Shown here: positions 42,226 to 50,618 of the stretch, piece by piece
Numbering within the stretch: the stretch's first letter is position 1
Layout of the letters: every line of letters begins with the position of its first letter
Assembly: GCF_000381265.1 (NCBI RefSeq)
Contig: NZ_KB906256.1
Location: forward strand, 124,001 to 188,000
DNA from: Curvibacter lanceolatus ATCC 14669
Lineage (GTDB): Bacteria > Pseudomonadota > Gammaproteobacteria > Burkholderiales > Burkholderiaceae_C
Direction of reading: 5' to 3'
Length of the DNA stretch: 64,000 nt
The notes under the pieces: model-generated
Told to the model about the DNA's origin: nothing
The model's database searches: none
What the model saw: the letters and a program-made list of their open reading frames with translations, nothing else
Made by a program: the position numbers and the translations under genes

Positions 42226-42616
42226 GGCAGGCAATTTAGCACAGCGGCGGGCGAAGTTGCCGTCTGTCGCTCACACACCACATCGGTTTTTTTGCGCGCC
42301 ATGCGCTCCGGCGTGCGCATTGCGCGCAATTGGCGCGCTTGAAATGATTTTTTGCCTCAAAAACACGCAAAAACGCCCTTGGAACCGGTATTGGCAACAG
42401 CGCAAAAAAAATTGCTTTTTTATGTAGCCAGGGGGGTCAGCGGTAGAGGAAACCGTTCGTCCCCCCCGCACGAAAGCCCCGGGCAGAGCAGGCCTGGGGC
42501 CTTGCCCGCCCTTGCGCAGCCCATCCCGACCGCCTGGCCGGGCAGCCGCACAATGCCCTCCCCTTGGCCGGATGTGCTCCAAAAAATGGGGTTTCACCTT
42601 GCTGAAGGAGCACAAC
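42226..42616. other. 391-bp intergenic region between divergent leader and PQQ dehydrogenase
   Basis: Holds the control regions for the aroG leader (-) and the dehydrogenase (+). It is AT-rich for this chromosome around 42335-42425, with several A and T runs, and has a GC-rich palindromic patch (GCGCAATTGGCGCGC near 42326-42340). No protein gene is evident. Promoter elements cannot be assigned with confidence apart from the TAAATT candidate at 42233-42238. Confidence 0.5.
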
Positions 42617-44939
42617 ATGAGGCTGATCGCACGCACCTGGGCCTGGCTCATGGCCTTGATGGGGCTGGGTTTGAGCGTGGGGGGCGGGTATCTGCTCTGG
42701 CTGGGCGGCTCACCCTATTACCTGGCAGCCGGCCTCGTGCTGGTGGGCGCGGCCGGCCTGATGGCGCGCCAGCGGGCCAGCGGGGCCTGGTGGGTGGCGG
42801 CCCTGGCACTGCTGAGCGTGCCCTGGGCGCTGTGGGAGAGCGGCTTCGACTTCTGGGCCCTGTTCCCGCGGCTGATGGCACCGCTGGCCCTGGCCACCGT
42901 GTCGCTGCTGCTGTCGCCCCGCCCGGCCGACGGGTCCGGTGGCCGAGGAACGGTGCGGGCCGGCCTGATTTTCGGGCTGGCTTTTGTGCTGGGGCTGGCG
43001 CTGGCCTTTGTACCGCATGGCGTGGTGCAGCCCGATGCGACCCTGGCCTACGAGGCACCGCACGGCGACAACCGGCCGGCTGATTGGCACGCCTACGGTC
43101 GCACACCCGAGGGGCGTCGCGATGCCCCCTTCGACCAGATCAACCGTGACACCGTGCACCGCCTGCAAGCCGCCTGGACCTACCGCAGCGGCGACACCCA
43201 GCCCGGGGTGGACCAGAACACCCCGCTGCAGATCGGCGGGCTGCTCTACAGCTGCACCCGCCGCGACCGGGTGATCGCGCTGGACGCCGACACCGGCCAG
43301 CAGCGCTGGGTGTTCGACCCCCAGGCCAGCGCCCCTTTCTGGCAACGCTGTCGCGGCCTGGGCTACTGGCACGACACTGAGCCCAGCCCTGAAGGCACCG
43401 CCAGCGGCTGCCGTGAGCGCATCGTGCAGACCACCATGGACGCCCGCCTGATCGCGCTGGACGCCCACAGCGGCCAGCCTTGCGAAGGCTTCGGGCAACA
43501 CGGCACCGTGTCGCTGGCGCAAGGCATGGGCCCGGTGCGGCCGGGCTTCTACTTCCAGACCTCGGCCCCGCTGGTGGCACGCGACCTGATCGTGGTGGGC
43601 GGCTGGGTGGTGGACAACCAGATGCGCGGCGAGCCCTCGGGCGTGATCCGCGCCTTCAGCGCCCGCACCGGGGAGCTGGTGTGGGCCTGGGACCTGGGCC
43701 ACCCGGCCACCACCCGCGAGCCCCCCGAGGGCCAGACCTACACCCCGGGCACGCCCAACATGTGGAGCACCGCGGCCTACGACGACGAGTTGGGCCTGGT
43801 CTATGCGCCCCTGGGCAATGCCACGCCCGACTACTTCGGGCGCGACCGCCCGCCCCACTCGGACGAGTACAACTCGTCGCTGGTGGCCCTGGACATCCGC
43901 ACCGGGCGGCCGCGCTGGAACTTTCAAACCGTGCACCACGACATCTGGGACTACGACCTGCCCTCGCAGCCGGCCCTGATCGATCTGCCCGACGGCCAGG
44001 GCGGCCGCGTGCCCGCGGTGCTGCAGACCACCAAGCGGGGGCAGGTGTTTTTGCTGAATCGCGCCACCGGCCAGCCCCTGGCCGAGGTGGCCGAAAAACC
44101 CGTGCCGCAGAACGGCGCCGTGCCCGAAGAGGCGCTGTCGGCCACGCAACCCTACTCGGTGGGCATGCCCACCATCGGGGCCGAACACCTCAGCGAAAGC
44201 CGGATGTGGGGCATGACGATGTTCGACCAGTTGCTGTGCCGGATCGAGTACCGCCAGATGCGCTATGACGGCGACTTCACGCCACCCGGCCTGCAGCGCG
44301 CGATCCAGCAGCCGGGCAATGTGGGCGGCATGAACTGGGGCAGCGTGTCGGTGGACCCGCACAACCAGCGGGTGTTCCTCAATGACATCCGGGTGCCCAG
44401 CGTGTTCCAGCTGGTGCCGCGCGCCGACTATGCCGAGTTCTCAAAAACCCACCCACCGGTGAGCGACGGCCATGGGCCCTCGGCCCAACTGGGCACGCCC
44501 TACGGCATCTACACCACGATCTGGTTGTCCAAGCTGGGGGTGCCGTGCGTGCAACCGCCCTTCGGCACCCTGACGGCCATCGACTTGAAGACCCGCCGCA
44601 TGGCCTGGCAGGTGCCCGTCGGTACCGCCCAGGAAACGGGCCCCCTGGGGTTGCGGTTGGGCCTGCCCATGCCGATCGGCATGCCCAGCTATGCGGGCAC
44701 GCTGAGCACGGCGGGGGGGGCTGGTGTTCTTCTCGGGCAGCCAGGATTTCTACCTGCGCGCCTACGACGCCCAGACGGGGGCCGAGGTCTGGAAGCACCC
44801 GCTGCCCGTGGGCAGCAGCGCCACGCCCATGAGCTATGTGTCGCCCAAGACCGGCAAGCAGTACATCGTGGTGACGGCCGGCGGAGCCGCCTATTCCAAG
44901 CGCCTGGGGGACTACGTGATGGCCTTTGCCCTGCCCTGA
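42617..44939 (+). pseudogene. Membrane-bound PQQ-dependent dehydrogenase, frameshifted at G8
   Basis: Quinoprotein of the glucose/quinate/shikimate dehydrogenase family, which oxidises a polyol or sugar in the periplasm and reduces ubiquinone. It has an N-terminal membrane domain of about five helices (residues 1-135), then an eight-bladed propeller with typical PQQ repeats (WAYGRT-like start at 155, RPRWNFQTVHHDIWDYDLPSQP, ETGPLGLRLGLPMPIGMPSYAG). At 44713-44720 eight G put the reading out of frame; with seven G the protein would continue normally through GLVFFSGSQDFYLRAYDAQTG to ALP, a 773-aa product. AAGGAG precedes the ATG. It is either a true frameshift, a phase-variable site or a sequence error. 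Confidence 0.88.
44713..44720 (+). repeat. Homopolymer G8 at the frameshift in the PQQ dehydrogenase
   Basis: The tract is exactly where the two halves of the protein change frame. One G fewer restores the family reading (A-G-G-L-V-F-F). Such tracts vary in length by slippage or are miscounted in assembly. Confidence 0.9.
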
Positions 44940-44989
44940 GGGGCTTCCTGGGCCGGGCTTGGGCCCCGGCCCGGTTCAGAAACGCCCGC

Positions 44990-46450
44990 TCAGGCGGTGC
45001 CGCCCACCGTCATGCCGTCGATGCGCAGGGTGGGCTGGCCCACGCCCACAGGCACGCTCTGGCCCTCTTTGCCACAGGTGCCCACGCCGCTGTCCAGGCG
45101 CATGTCGTTGCCGATCATGGTGACGCGCTTCAGGGCCTCTGGGCCGCTGCCGACCAGGGTGGCGCCCTTGACGGGGTATTGGATCTTGCCGTTTTCCACC
45201 CAGTAGGCTTCGCTGGCCGAGAACACGAACTTGCCCGAGGTGATGTCCACCTGGCCGCCGCCGAAGTTGGTGGCGTACAGGCCTTTCTTGATGCTGGCCA
45301 CGATTTCCTCGGGGCTCTTGTCGCCGCCCAGCATGTAGGTGTTGGTCATGCGCGGCATGGGCACGTGGGCGTAGCTTTCGCGGCGGCCGTTGCCCGTGGG
45401 CTTCACGCCCATCAGGCGGGCGTTCATCGAGTCCTGGATGTAGCCCTTCAAGATGCCGTCCTCGATCAGCACATTGCGCTGGGTGGCGTGGCCCTCGTCG
45501 TCCACGTTGAGCGAGCCGCGGCGGTCGGCAATGGTGCCGTCGTCCAGCACCGTGACGCCCTTGGCGGCCACGCGCTGGCCGATGCGGCCGGTGAAGGCGC
45601 TCGAACCCTTGCGGTTGAAGTCGCCCTCCAGGCCGTGGCCGATGGCTTCGTGCAGCAGCACGCCGGGCCAGCCCGGGCCCAGCACCACGGTCAGTTCGCC
45701 GGCCGGGGCCGGACGCGCTTCAAGGTTGGTGAGGGCGGCATTCACTGCGTCGTTCACATAGGTGTCGATCACGGCGTCGTCGAAATACGCCATGCCGAAG
45801 CGGCCACCGCCGCCACCCGAGCCCACCTCGCGGCGGCCGTTGTGTTCGGCGATCACGGTGACCGACAGGCGCACCAGCGGGCGCACATCGGCCGCCAGGG
45901 TGCCGTCGGCACGGGCGATCAGCACCACGTCGTACTCACCGGCCAGGCCGGCCATCACCTGCACCACGCGCGGATCGCGGGCACGGGCACGCTGCTCGAC
46001 CTTTTCCAGCAGGCGCACCTTGGCGGTGCTGTCCAGCGTGGCGATCGGGTCCAGCCCGGGGTACAGCGAGCGGCTGGGCGCCACCTTGCGCGTCACGGCC
46101 CGCACGCGGGCGTTGCCGCCCTGGCCCGAGATGGTGCGCACCGTGTGCGCCGCATCCAGCAGCGAGGCCAGCGAAATGTCGTCGGAATAGGCAAAGGCGG
46201 TTTTCTCGCCGCTCACGGCCCGCACGCCCACGCCCTGGTCGATGCTGAAGGAACCCGTCTTGACGATGCCCTCTTCCAGGCTCCAGCCCTCGGCCCGGGT
46301 GTATTGGAAGTAAAGATCCGCGTCATCCACCCGGTGCGCCCGGATCTCGTTGAGCGCCTTCGTCAGGTGGGTCTCGTCCAGACCAAAGGGTTCAAGCAGC
46401 AATTGCCGGGCAATGGCCAGGCGCTCGAGAGTGGGTTCGCGTGAAATCAT
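44990..46450 (-). CDS. tldD: Metalloprotease TldD
   Basis: One subunit of the TldD/TldE protease that matures peptides such as microcins and degrades CcdA. The 486-aa sequence carries the zinc motif HEAIGH followed by GLEGDFNRKGSSAF, plus VGSGGGGGRFGM and the C-terminal GTCGKEGQSVPVGVGQP. Length and motifs match the family. Its partner tldE/pmbA is not in this window. Confidence 0.97.
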   Translation of the reverse strand: MISREPTLERLAIARQLLLEPFGLDETHLTKALNEIRAHRVDDADLYFQYTRAEGWSLEEGIVKTGSFSIDQGVGVRAVSGEKTAFAYSDDISLASLLDAAHTVRTISGQGGNARVRAVTRKVAPSRSLYPGLDPIATLDSTAKVRLLEKVEQRARARDPRVVQVMAGLAGEYDVVLIARADGTLAADVRPLVRLSVTVIAEHNGRREVGSGGGGGRFGMAYFDDAVIDTYVNDAVNAALTNLEARPAPAGELTVVLGPGWPGVLLHEAIGHGLEGDFNRKGSSAFTGRIGQRVAAKGVTVLDDGTIADRRGSLNVDDEGHATQRNVLIEDGILKGYIQDSMNARLMGVKPTGNGRRESYAHVPMPRMTNTYMLGGDKSPEEIVASIKKGLYATNFGGGQVDITSGKFVFSASEAYWVENGKIQYPVKGATLVGSGPEALKRVTMIGNDMRLDSGVGTCGKEGQSVPVGVGQPTLRIDGMTVGGTA

Positions 46451-46509
46451 GCGGCCATTTTAGGGCGCGCCCGGCGCCCCATCCGAGTGGGGGGCCAGAG
46501 CCCCCGGAT

Positions 46510-47664
46510 TCAAGTGGGCACCAGCCGCTTGGCCCGGGCCACCGACATCAGAATCCCCAGCCCCATGCCCAGCGTGACCATGGCCGTGCCCCCATAGCTG
46601 ATGAAGGGCAGCGGCACCCCCACCACGGGCAGGATGCCGCTCACCATGCCCATGTTCACAAAGGCGTAGGTGAAGAAGATGCAGCACACGGCCCCGGCCA
46701 GCAGGCGCGAGAACAGGGTGGGCGCCTCCAGCGCGATCATCAGGCCACGCCCGACCAGGAACAGAAACGACACGATCAGGCACAGGTTGCCGATCAGGCC
46801 GAACTCCTCCGAGAAGGCGGCAAAAATGAAGTCGGTGGTGCGCTCGGGGATGAACTCCAGGTGGGTCTGGGTGCCGGCCATGAAGCCTTTGCCGAACACG
46901 CCGCCCGAGCCGATGGCGATCATGCCCTGGATGATGTGAAAGCCCTTGCCCAGCGGGTCGCGCGAGGGGTCGAGCAAGGTGCAGATGCGCTGCTGCTGGT
47001 AGTCGTGCAGCACCGGCCAGCGCACCCCATCGGCGCACAGCCGGGGCTCGAACCACACGACCAGGGCCACGCCGATCACCCCCAGCAGCACCGGCGGCAG
47101 GATCAGGCGCCAGCTGAGGCCGGCAAAGAAGATCACCGACAGGCCCGCCGCCAGCACCAGCAGCGAGGTGCCCAGGTCGGGCTGCTTCATGATCAGGCCC
47201 ACCGGCAGCACCAGCAGCAGCCCGGCCACCAGAAAATCAAGGGGGCGCAACTGCCCCTCGCGGCGCTGGAACCACCAGGCCAGCATCAGCGGCATGGCGA
47301 TCTTGAGGATTTCGCTGGGCTGGATGACCACCCCCAGGTTGATCCAGCGCCGCGCGCCCTTCTTGGTCAGGCCGAACAAGGCCACGGCCACCAGCAGCGA
47401 CACCCCCAACACATACAGGGGCACGGCGAAGGTCATCAAACGCTGGGGCGGCACCTGGGCCACCACGAACATGATCATGCCCGCCAGGATCATGTTGCGC
47501 CCATGGTCGACAAAGCGTGTGCCATGGTCATAGCCGGAGGAGTACATGGTGAGCAGGCCAGCGCACACCAGCAGGAAGACGGCAAACGCCAAGGGCCCGT
47601 CAAAGCCCTGGAACAAGGGCATCAGACGCTGGCGCAGGGACGGCTTTTCAAAGACGGCGGACAT
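46510..47664 (-). CDS. rodA: Rod shape-determining SEDS glycosyltransferase RodA
   Basis: Peptidoglycan polymerase of the elongasome, 384 aa with ten helices. SEDS features include YSSGYDHGTRFVDHGRNMI, LMKQPDLGTSLLVLAAGLSV, GSGGVFGKGFMAGTQTHLEFIPERTTDFIFAAFSEEFG and the C-terminal YGGTAMVTLGMGLGILMSV. It would pair with PBP2, not present here. The start MSAVFE is chosen over an in-frame codon 96 bp upstream that gives unrelated residues. Confidence 0.96.
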   Translation of the reverse strand: MSAVFEKPSLRQRLMPLFQGFDGPLAFAVFLLVCAGLLTMYSSGYDHGTRFVDHGRNMILAGMIMFVVAQVPPQRLMTFAVPLYVLGVSLLVAVALFGLTKKGARRWINLGVVIQPSEILKIAMPLMLAWWFQRREGQLRPLDFLVAGLLLVLPVGLIMKQPDLGTSLLVLAAGLSVIFFAGLSWRLILPPVLLGVIGVALVVWFEPRLCADGVRWPVLHDYQQQRICTLLDPSRDPLGKGFHIIQGMIAIGSGGVFGKGFMAGTQTHLEFIPERTTDFIFAAFSEEFGLIGNLCLIVSFLFLVGRGLMIALEAPTLFSRLLAGAVCCIFFTYAFVNMGMVSGILPVVGVPLPFISYGGTAMVTLGMGLGILMSVARAKRLVPT

Positions 47665-47756
47665 GGCGCGATTATCGGCCCAGCGGCAAGTCAGACCGGC
47701 CGGCACGGCTTCTGCGCGCACCGGCAGACCCCAGCAGACCGCAGCAGAAGAGTCGC

Positions 47757-49859
47757 TCAAGCCGCCTTGTCGGGCCGGGCCTGGCGCAGGCGGAACAGCT
47801 GTACCAGTTGCCCGCCCAGCCGGCGCAGCAGCTCGCGCGAGCCCGGGTCCATCAACAAGGTGCCGGGCTCGGCCGCGTCGGCATACAACAGGGCGAACAC
47901 CTGGTCACGGTGCAGCAGGGGCAGCAGCCAATAGGCGGCGGGCGGTGCGGGATCGCACAACCAGGCCGGCAATTGCCGGCGCAGCAACGGGTCAGACGCC
48001 ACATCGGGCACCACCGCGAGTTCGCCGCTGCGGCAGGCCTGGCCCAGCGCCCCGCCCTGCCCCGGCCCCAACTCGACGCGGAAAACCGCTTGCAGCGGCG
48101 CCGCCCCCGTGCCCACGGCCAGGCGGGCCGACACGGCAGCGGCCTGGGGGTCGCGCAGGCAGAACACCACCCGATCGGTCTCCAGCGCGCCATGCAGGCC
48201 GGTGACCAGCTTGCGCAAGCCCTCGGCCAACGGCACCTGGCGGGCCGCATCGGGTTCGTCCAGCCAGGACTGCAGGCTGCGCTCTAGCGCGCGCAGGGCC
48301 TCATGCTGGCGGCCCAAGCGGCTCGTGCGGGCCTGGGTGGACGAGGGCCCGGCGGCTGGCCCCAAGGGTGCGGGCCGCGAATGGGTGACGGCCGGGGCTG
48401 GCTCGGCAGCGGGTGGCCGCACCCCAGGTACCGCCACCGCGGCCGCCTTGGGCGCCGAGACCACGGGCGCTGGCGCGGCCGCCTGCGCAGGCGCCGGTGC
48501 AGCCACGGACACGGGGGCCGCCGGGGTTGCCAAAGAGGGGGCTACCGCCGGAGGTACAGCTTGGGGTGCGGGTTGCGGTACAGCTTGGGTAAGGCTGCGC
48601 GTCTGGCTGGCCGGAAAGCCCAGGGCATCGGCCATGCCCTTGAGACGGGCCTGGGCCTGGATCACGCCGTCCTGGAAATCTTCGGCCGCCAGGCCCAGCA
48701 CCCGGGCATAGCGGTCGGTGACGGTCTTGAGGCGCTGCGCCGGCTCGATGGTGTCGGGGCCGGTCAGGGCGGCGGTGAGGTCGTTGGCGGCCACGGCCAA
48801 CCAGCGCAGGTACTCGCGCCCGGCCTGCGGGCGGCGGGCCGGTGGGCGCCCGAAGGGTCGGCGCATGCAATACAGCAGATCAGCGGGCAGGCCCCAGCTG
48901 CGGGCCACGCCGCAGCCGAAGTCCTCCAGGCTCAGGCCCAGGTAATGAAGGGCCGCCGTGACCTCGCCGCCCGAAAAGCGCCCCTCGGCCACGGCCCGCT
49001 CCATTTGCACCGCCTCGGCCGGAAAGTAATAGCCCAGCAGCATGCGGCCCAGGTTCTGGAACAGTGCGGCCAAAAAGGCGTCTTCGCGCAGGTGCGGCGA
49101 GGCGCACAGCTCGCTGGCCAGCGAGCCCGCCATCAGCGCACGCAGAAACTGGGTCTTGAGTTGCCCCGCATGCGCCTGATCGGGCATGCGCTCCAGCAGT
49201 TTCAGGCTCAGGGCCAGGTTGCGCACGCCATTGAAGCCCACCAGGCCCACGGCGCGCGACACCGTGGTCACCATGCCACTGACCTGGGCGTACTGCGCGC
49301 TGTTGACCACCCGCAACAGCTGCTGCGTCAGGGCCACGTCGCGCAGGATCTCGCGCGCCAGGTCTTCCAGGCTGTGGTCGTCGGAGCCGGCCACCTGCAG
49401 GATGCGCCCCATGGAATCGGCCAGGGCCGGAAAGTCGCCCTGGCGGCGCATGCGCGCCAGCAGGGCTTCGAGGGTTCGCGCCGCTGCCGTGCCGGCCCAG
49501 GCCGACAAGGCGGCCTGAAACTCGCTGACCTCGGCAAAGCGCAGCTCGGGCTCGGGGTTCAGGGCCCGGGTGATCTGGGCCTGCAACGGTGGGTCCAGGT
49601 TGCGCCCCCAGTCCTCGGGCAGGTCCTGGAAGCGCCGCTCCAGTGCGTCGTGCGAACGTGCCGCTGTGCGCTGCTCAGAGGCCGTGCCGGTGAGCATTTC
49701 GGCCAGCAGCACCCCGGCGGCAAACACGCCCTCTTCGGGGGTCTCGGCCAGGCCCTGCTCCCAGCGGGCCTGAGGCCAGGCCAGCGCGGCAGCCACCGCC
49801 TCGTGGGGCAGCAGGATCCCCGCCTCAGGTGGGCGGGCAGCGGACTGGGGCTCACTCAT
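47757..49859 (-). CDS. HDOD-GAF signalling protein with remnant kinase C-lobe
   Basis: A 700-aa protein. Residues about 45-122 look like only the last part of a Ser/Thr kinase (AAGVLLAEMLTG, ITRALNPEPELRFAEVSEFQAAL), lacking the ATP-binding lobe and catalytic loop. An HDOD domain follows (about 135-345: DVALTQQLLRVVNSAQYAQVSGMV, LAALFQNLGRMLLGYYFP), then a Pro/Ala-rich linker (430-510) and a C-terminal GAF-like sensor (about 545-690). HDOD proteins act in signalling or stress control without known catalysis. It is transcribed toward rodA. Confidence 0.9.
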   Translation of the reverse strand: MSEPQSAARPPEAGILLPHEAVAAALAWPQARWEQGLAETPEEGVFAAGVLLAEMLTGTASEQRTAARSHDALERRFQDLPEDWGRNLDPPLQAQITRALNPEPELRFAEVSEFQAALSAWAGTAAARTLEALLARMRRQGDFPALADSMGRILQVAGSDDHSLEDLAREILRDVALTQQLLRVVNSAQYAQVSGMVTTVSRAVGLVGFNGVRNLALSLKLLERMPDQAHAGQLKTQFLRALMAGSLASELCASPHLREDAFLAALFQNLGRMLLGYYFPAEAVQMERAVAEGRFSGGEVTAALHYLGLSLEDFGCGVARSWGLPADLLYCMRRPFGRPPARRPQAGREYLRWLAVAANDLTAALTGPDTIEPAQRLKTVTDRYARVLGLAAEDFQDGVIQAQARLKGMADALGFPASQTRSLTQAVPQPAPQAVPPAVAPSLATPAAPVSVAAPAPAQAAAPAPVVSAPKAAAVAVPGVRPPAAEPAPAVTHSRPAPLGPAAGPSSTQARTSRLGRQHEALRALERSLQSWLDEPDAARQVPLAEGLRKLVTGLHGALETDRVVFCLRDPQAAAVSARLAVGTGAAPLQAVFRVELGPGQGGALGQACRSGELAVVPDVASDPLLRRQLPAWLCDPAPPAAYWLLPLLHRDQVFALLYADAAEPGTLLMDPGSRELLRRLGGQLVQLFRLRQARPDKAA

Positions 49860-50016
49860 GTCGCAAAATAGAAGAATCGGGGCGTTTCAGGGCCGGGCAG
49901 GCAAGCGCCGGCCACGCCAGCCAGTTTAGGGCCAGTTGACCGGCCCCGGCCTCAACTGCAACCCCAACTTCAGACTTCAACCTGCCCGCCCGACGGCCCC
50001 AGCGCCAGACCCAACC

Positions 50017-50604
50017 ATGCCCCACACCACCCATCTGCTGTATCTGCACGGTTTCCGATCCTCCCCGCAATCGGCCAAGGCCCGGCAGATGGCCGCGGCG
50101 GTGGCCGAACGGCACCCCCAGGCGCACTGGTGGTGCCCCCAGTTGCCGCCCTCGCCACGCGCCGCCGCCGAGCTGCTGAGCGAAGGCCTGCGCGACTGGC
50201 CCCACGCCCGCATGGCGGTGGTGGGCTCGTCGCTGGGCGGGTTTTACGCCTCCTGGGTGGCGCGCCAGACGGGCTGCCGCTCGGTGCTGATCAACCCGGC
50301 GGTGGACCCGGCGCGTGACCTGGCCCGCTACATCGGCGAGCAGACCTTCTGGCACCAGCCCGAGCAGCGCTTCTATTTCGAGCCCCGTTTTGTCGACGAA
50401 TTGCGGGCCATGGCCACGGAAGGCCGCTGTGCCCCGGGCCCCGAACTGGCCCTGATCGCCAAGGGCGACGAGGTGCTGGACTGGCGCGAGATGAGCGCCC
50501 GCTACGCCCATGCGCGCCTGCAGGTGCTGGAGGGCGGCGACCATGCGCTCAGTGATTTTCCGGCCCACCTCGATGAGGTCCTGGGTTTTCTGGATCTGGT
50601 CTAG
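50017..50604 (+). CDS. YqiA/YcfP-type alpha/beta-hydrolase
   Basis: A 195-aa serine hydrolase: LLYLHGFRSSPQS at the oxyanion region, the nucleophile in VVGSSLGGFYASW, and an Asp/His pair in GDEVLDW and EGGDHALSDF. The UPF0227/YqiA family are esterases of unknown natural substrate. The ATG at MPHTTH was chosen by family alignment; the upstream frame is low-complexity. It precedes the ribonuclease gene by 14 bp. Confidence 0.92.
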   Translation: MPHTTHLLYLHGFRSSPQSAKARQMAAAVAERHPQAHWWCPQLPPSPRAAAELLSEGLRDWPHARMAVVGSSLGGFYASWVARQTGCRSVLINPAVDPARDLARYIGEQTFWHQPEQRFYFEPRFVDELRAMATEGRCAPGPELALIAKGDEVLDWREMSARYAHARLQVLEGGDHALSDFPAHLDEVLGFLDLV

Positions 50605-50618
50605 GGGACAATCGCCGC

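Noticed and set aside
44940-46444. Long continuation of the dehydrogenase frame to 46444
   Set aside because: After the G8 tract this frame is nonsense relative to the family and then runs antisense through tldD; it is a by-product of high GC.
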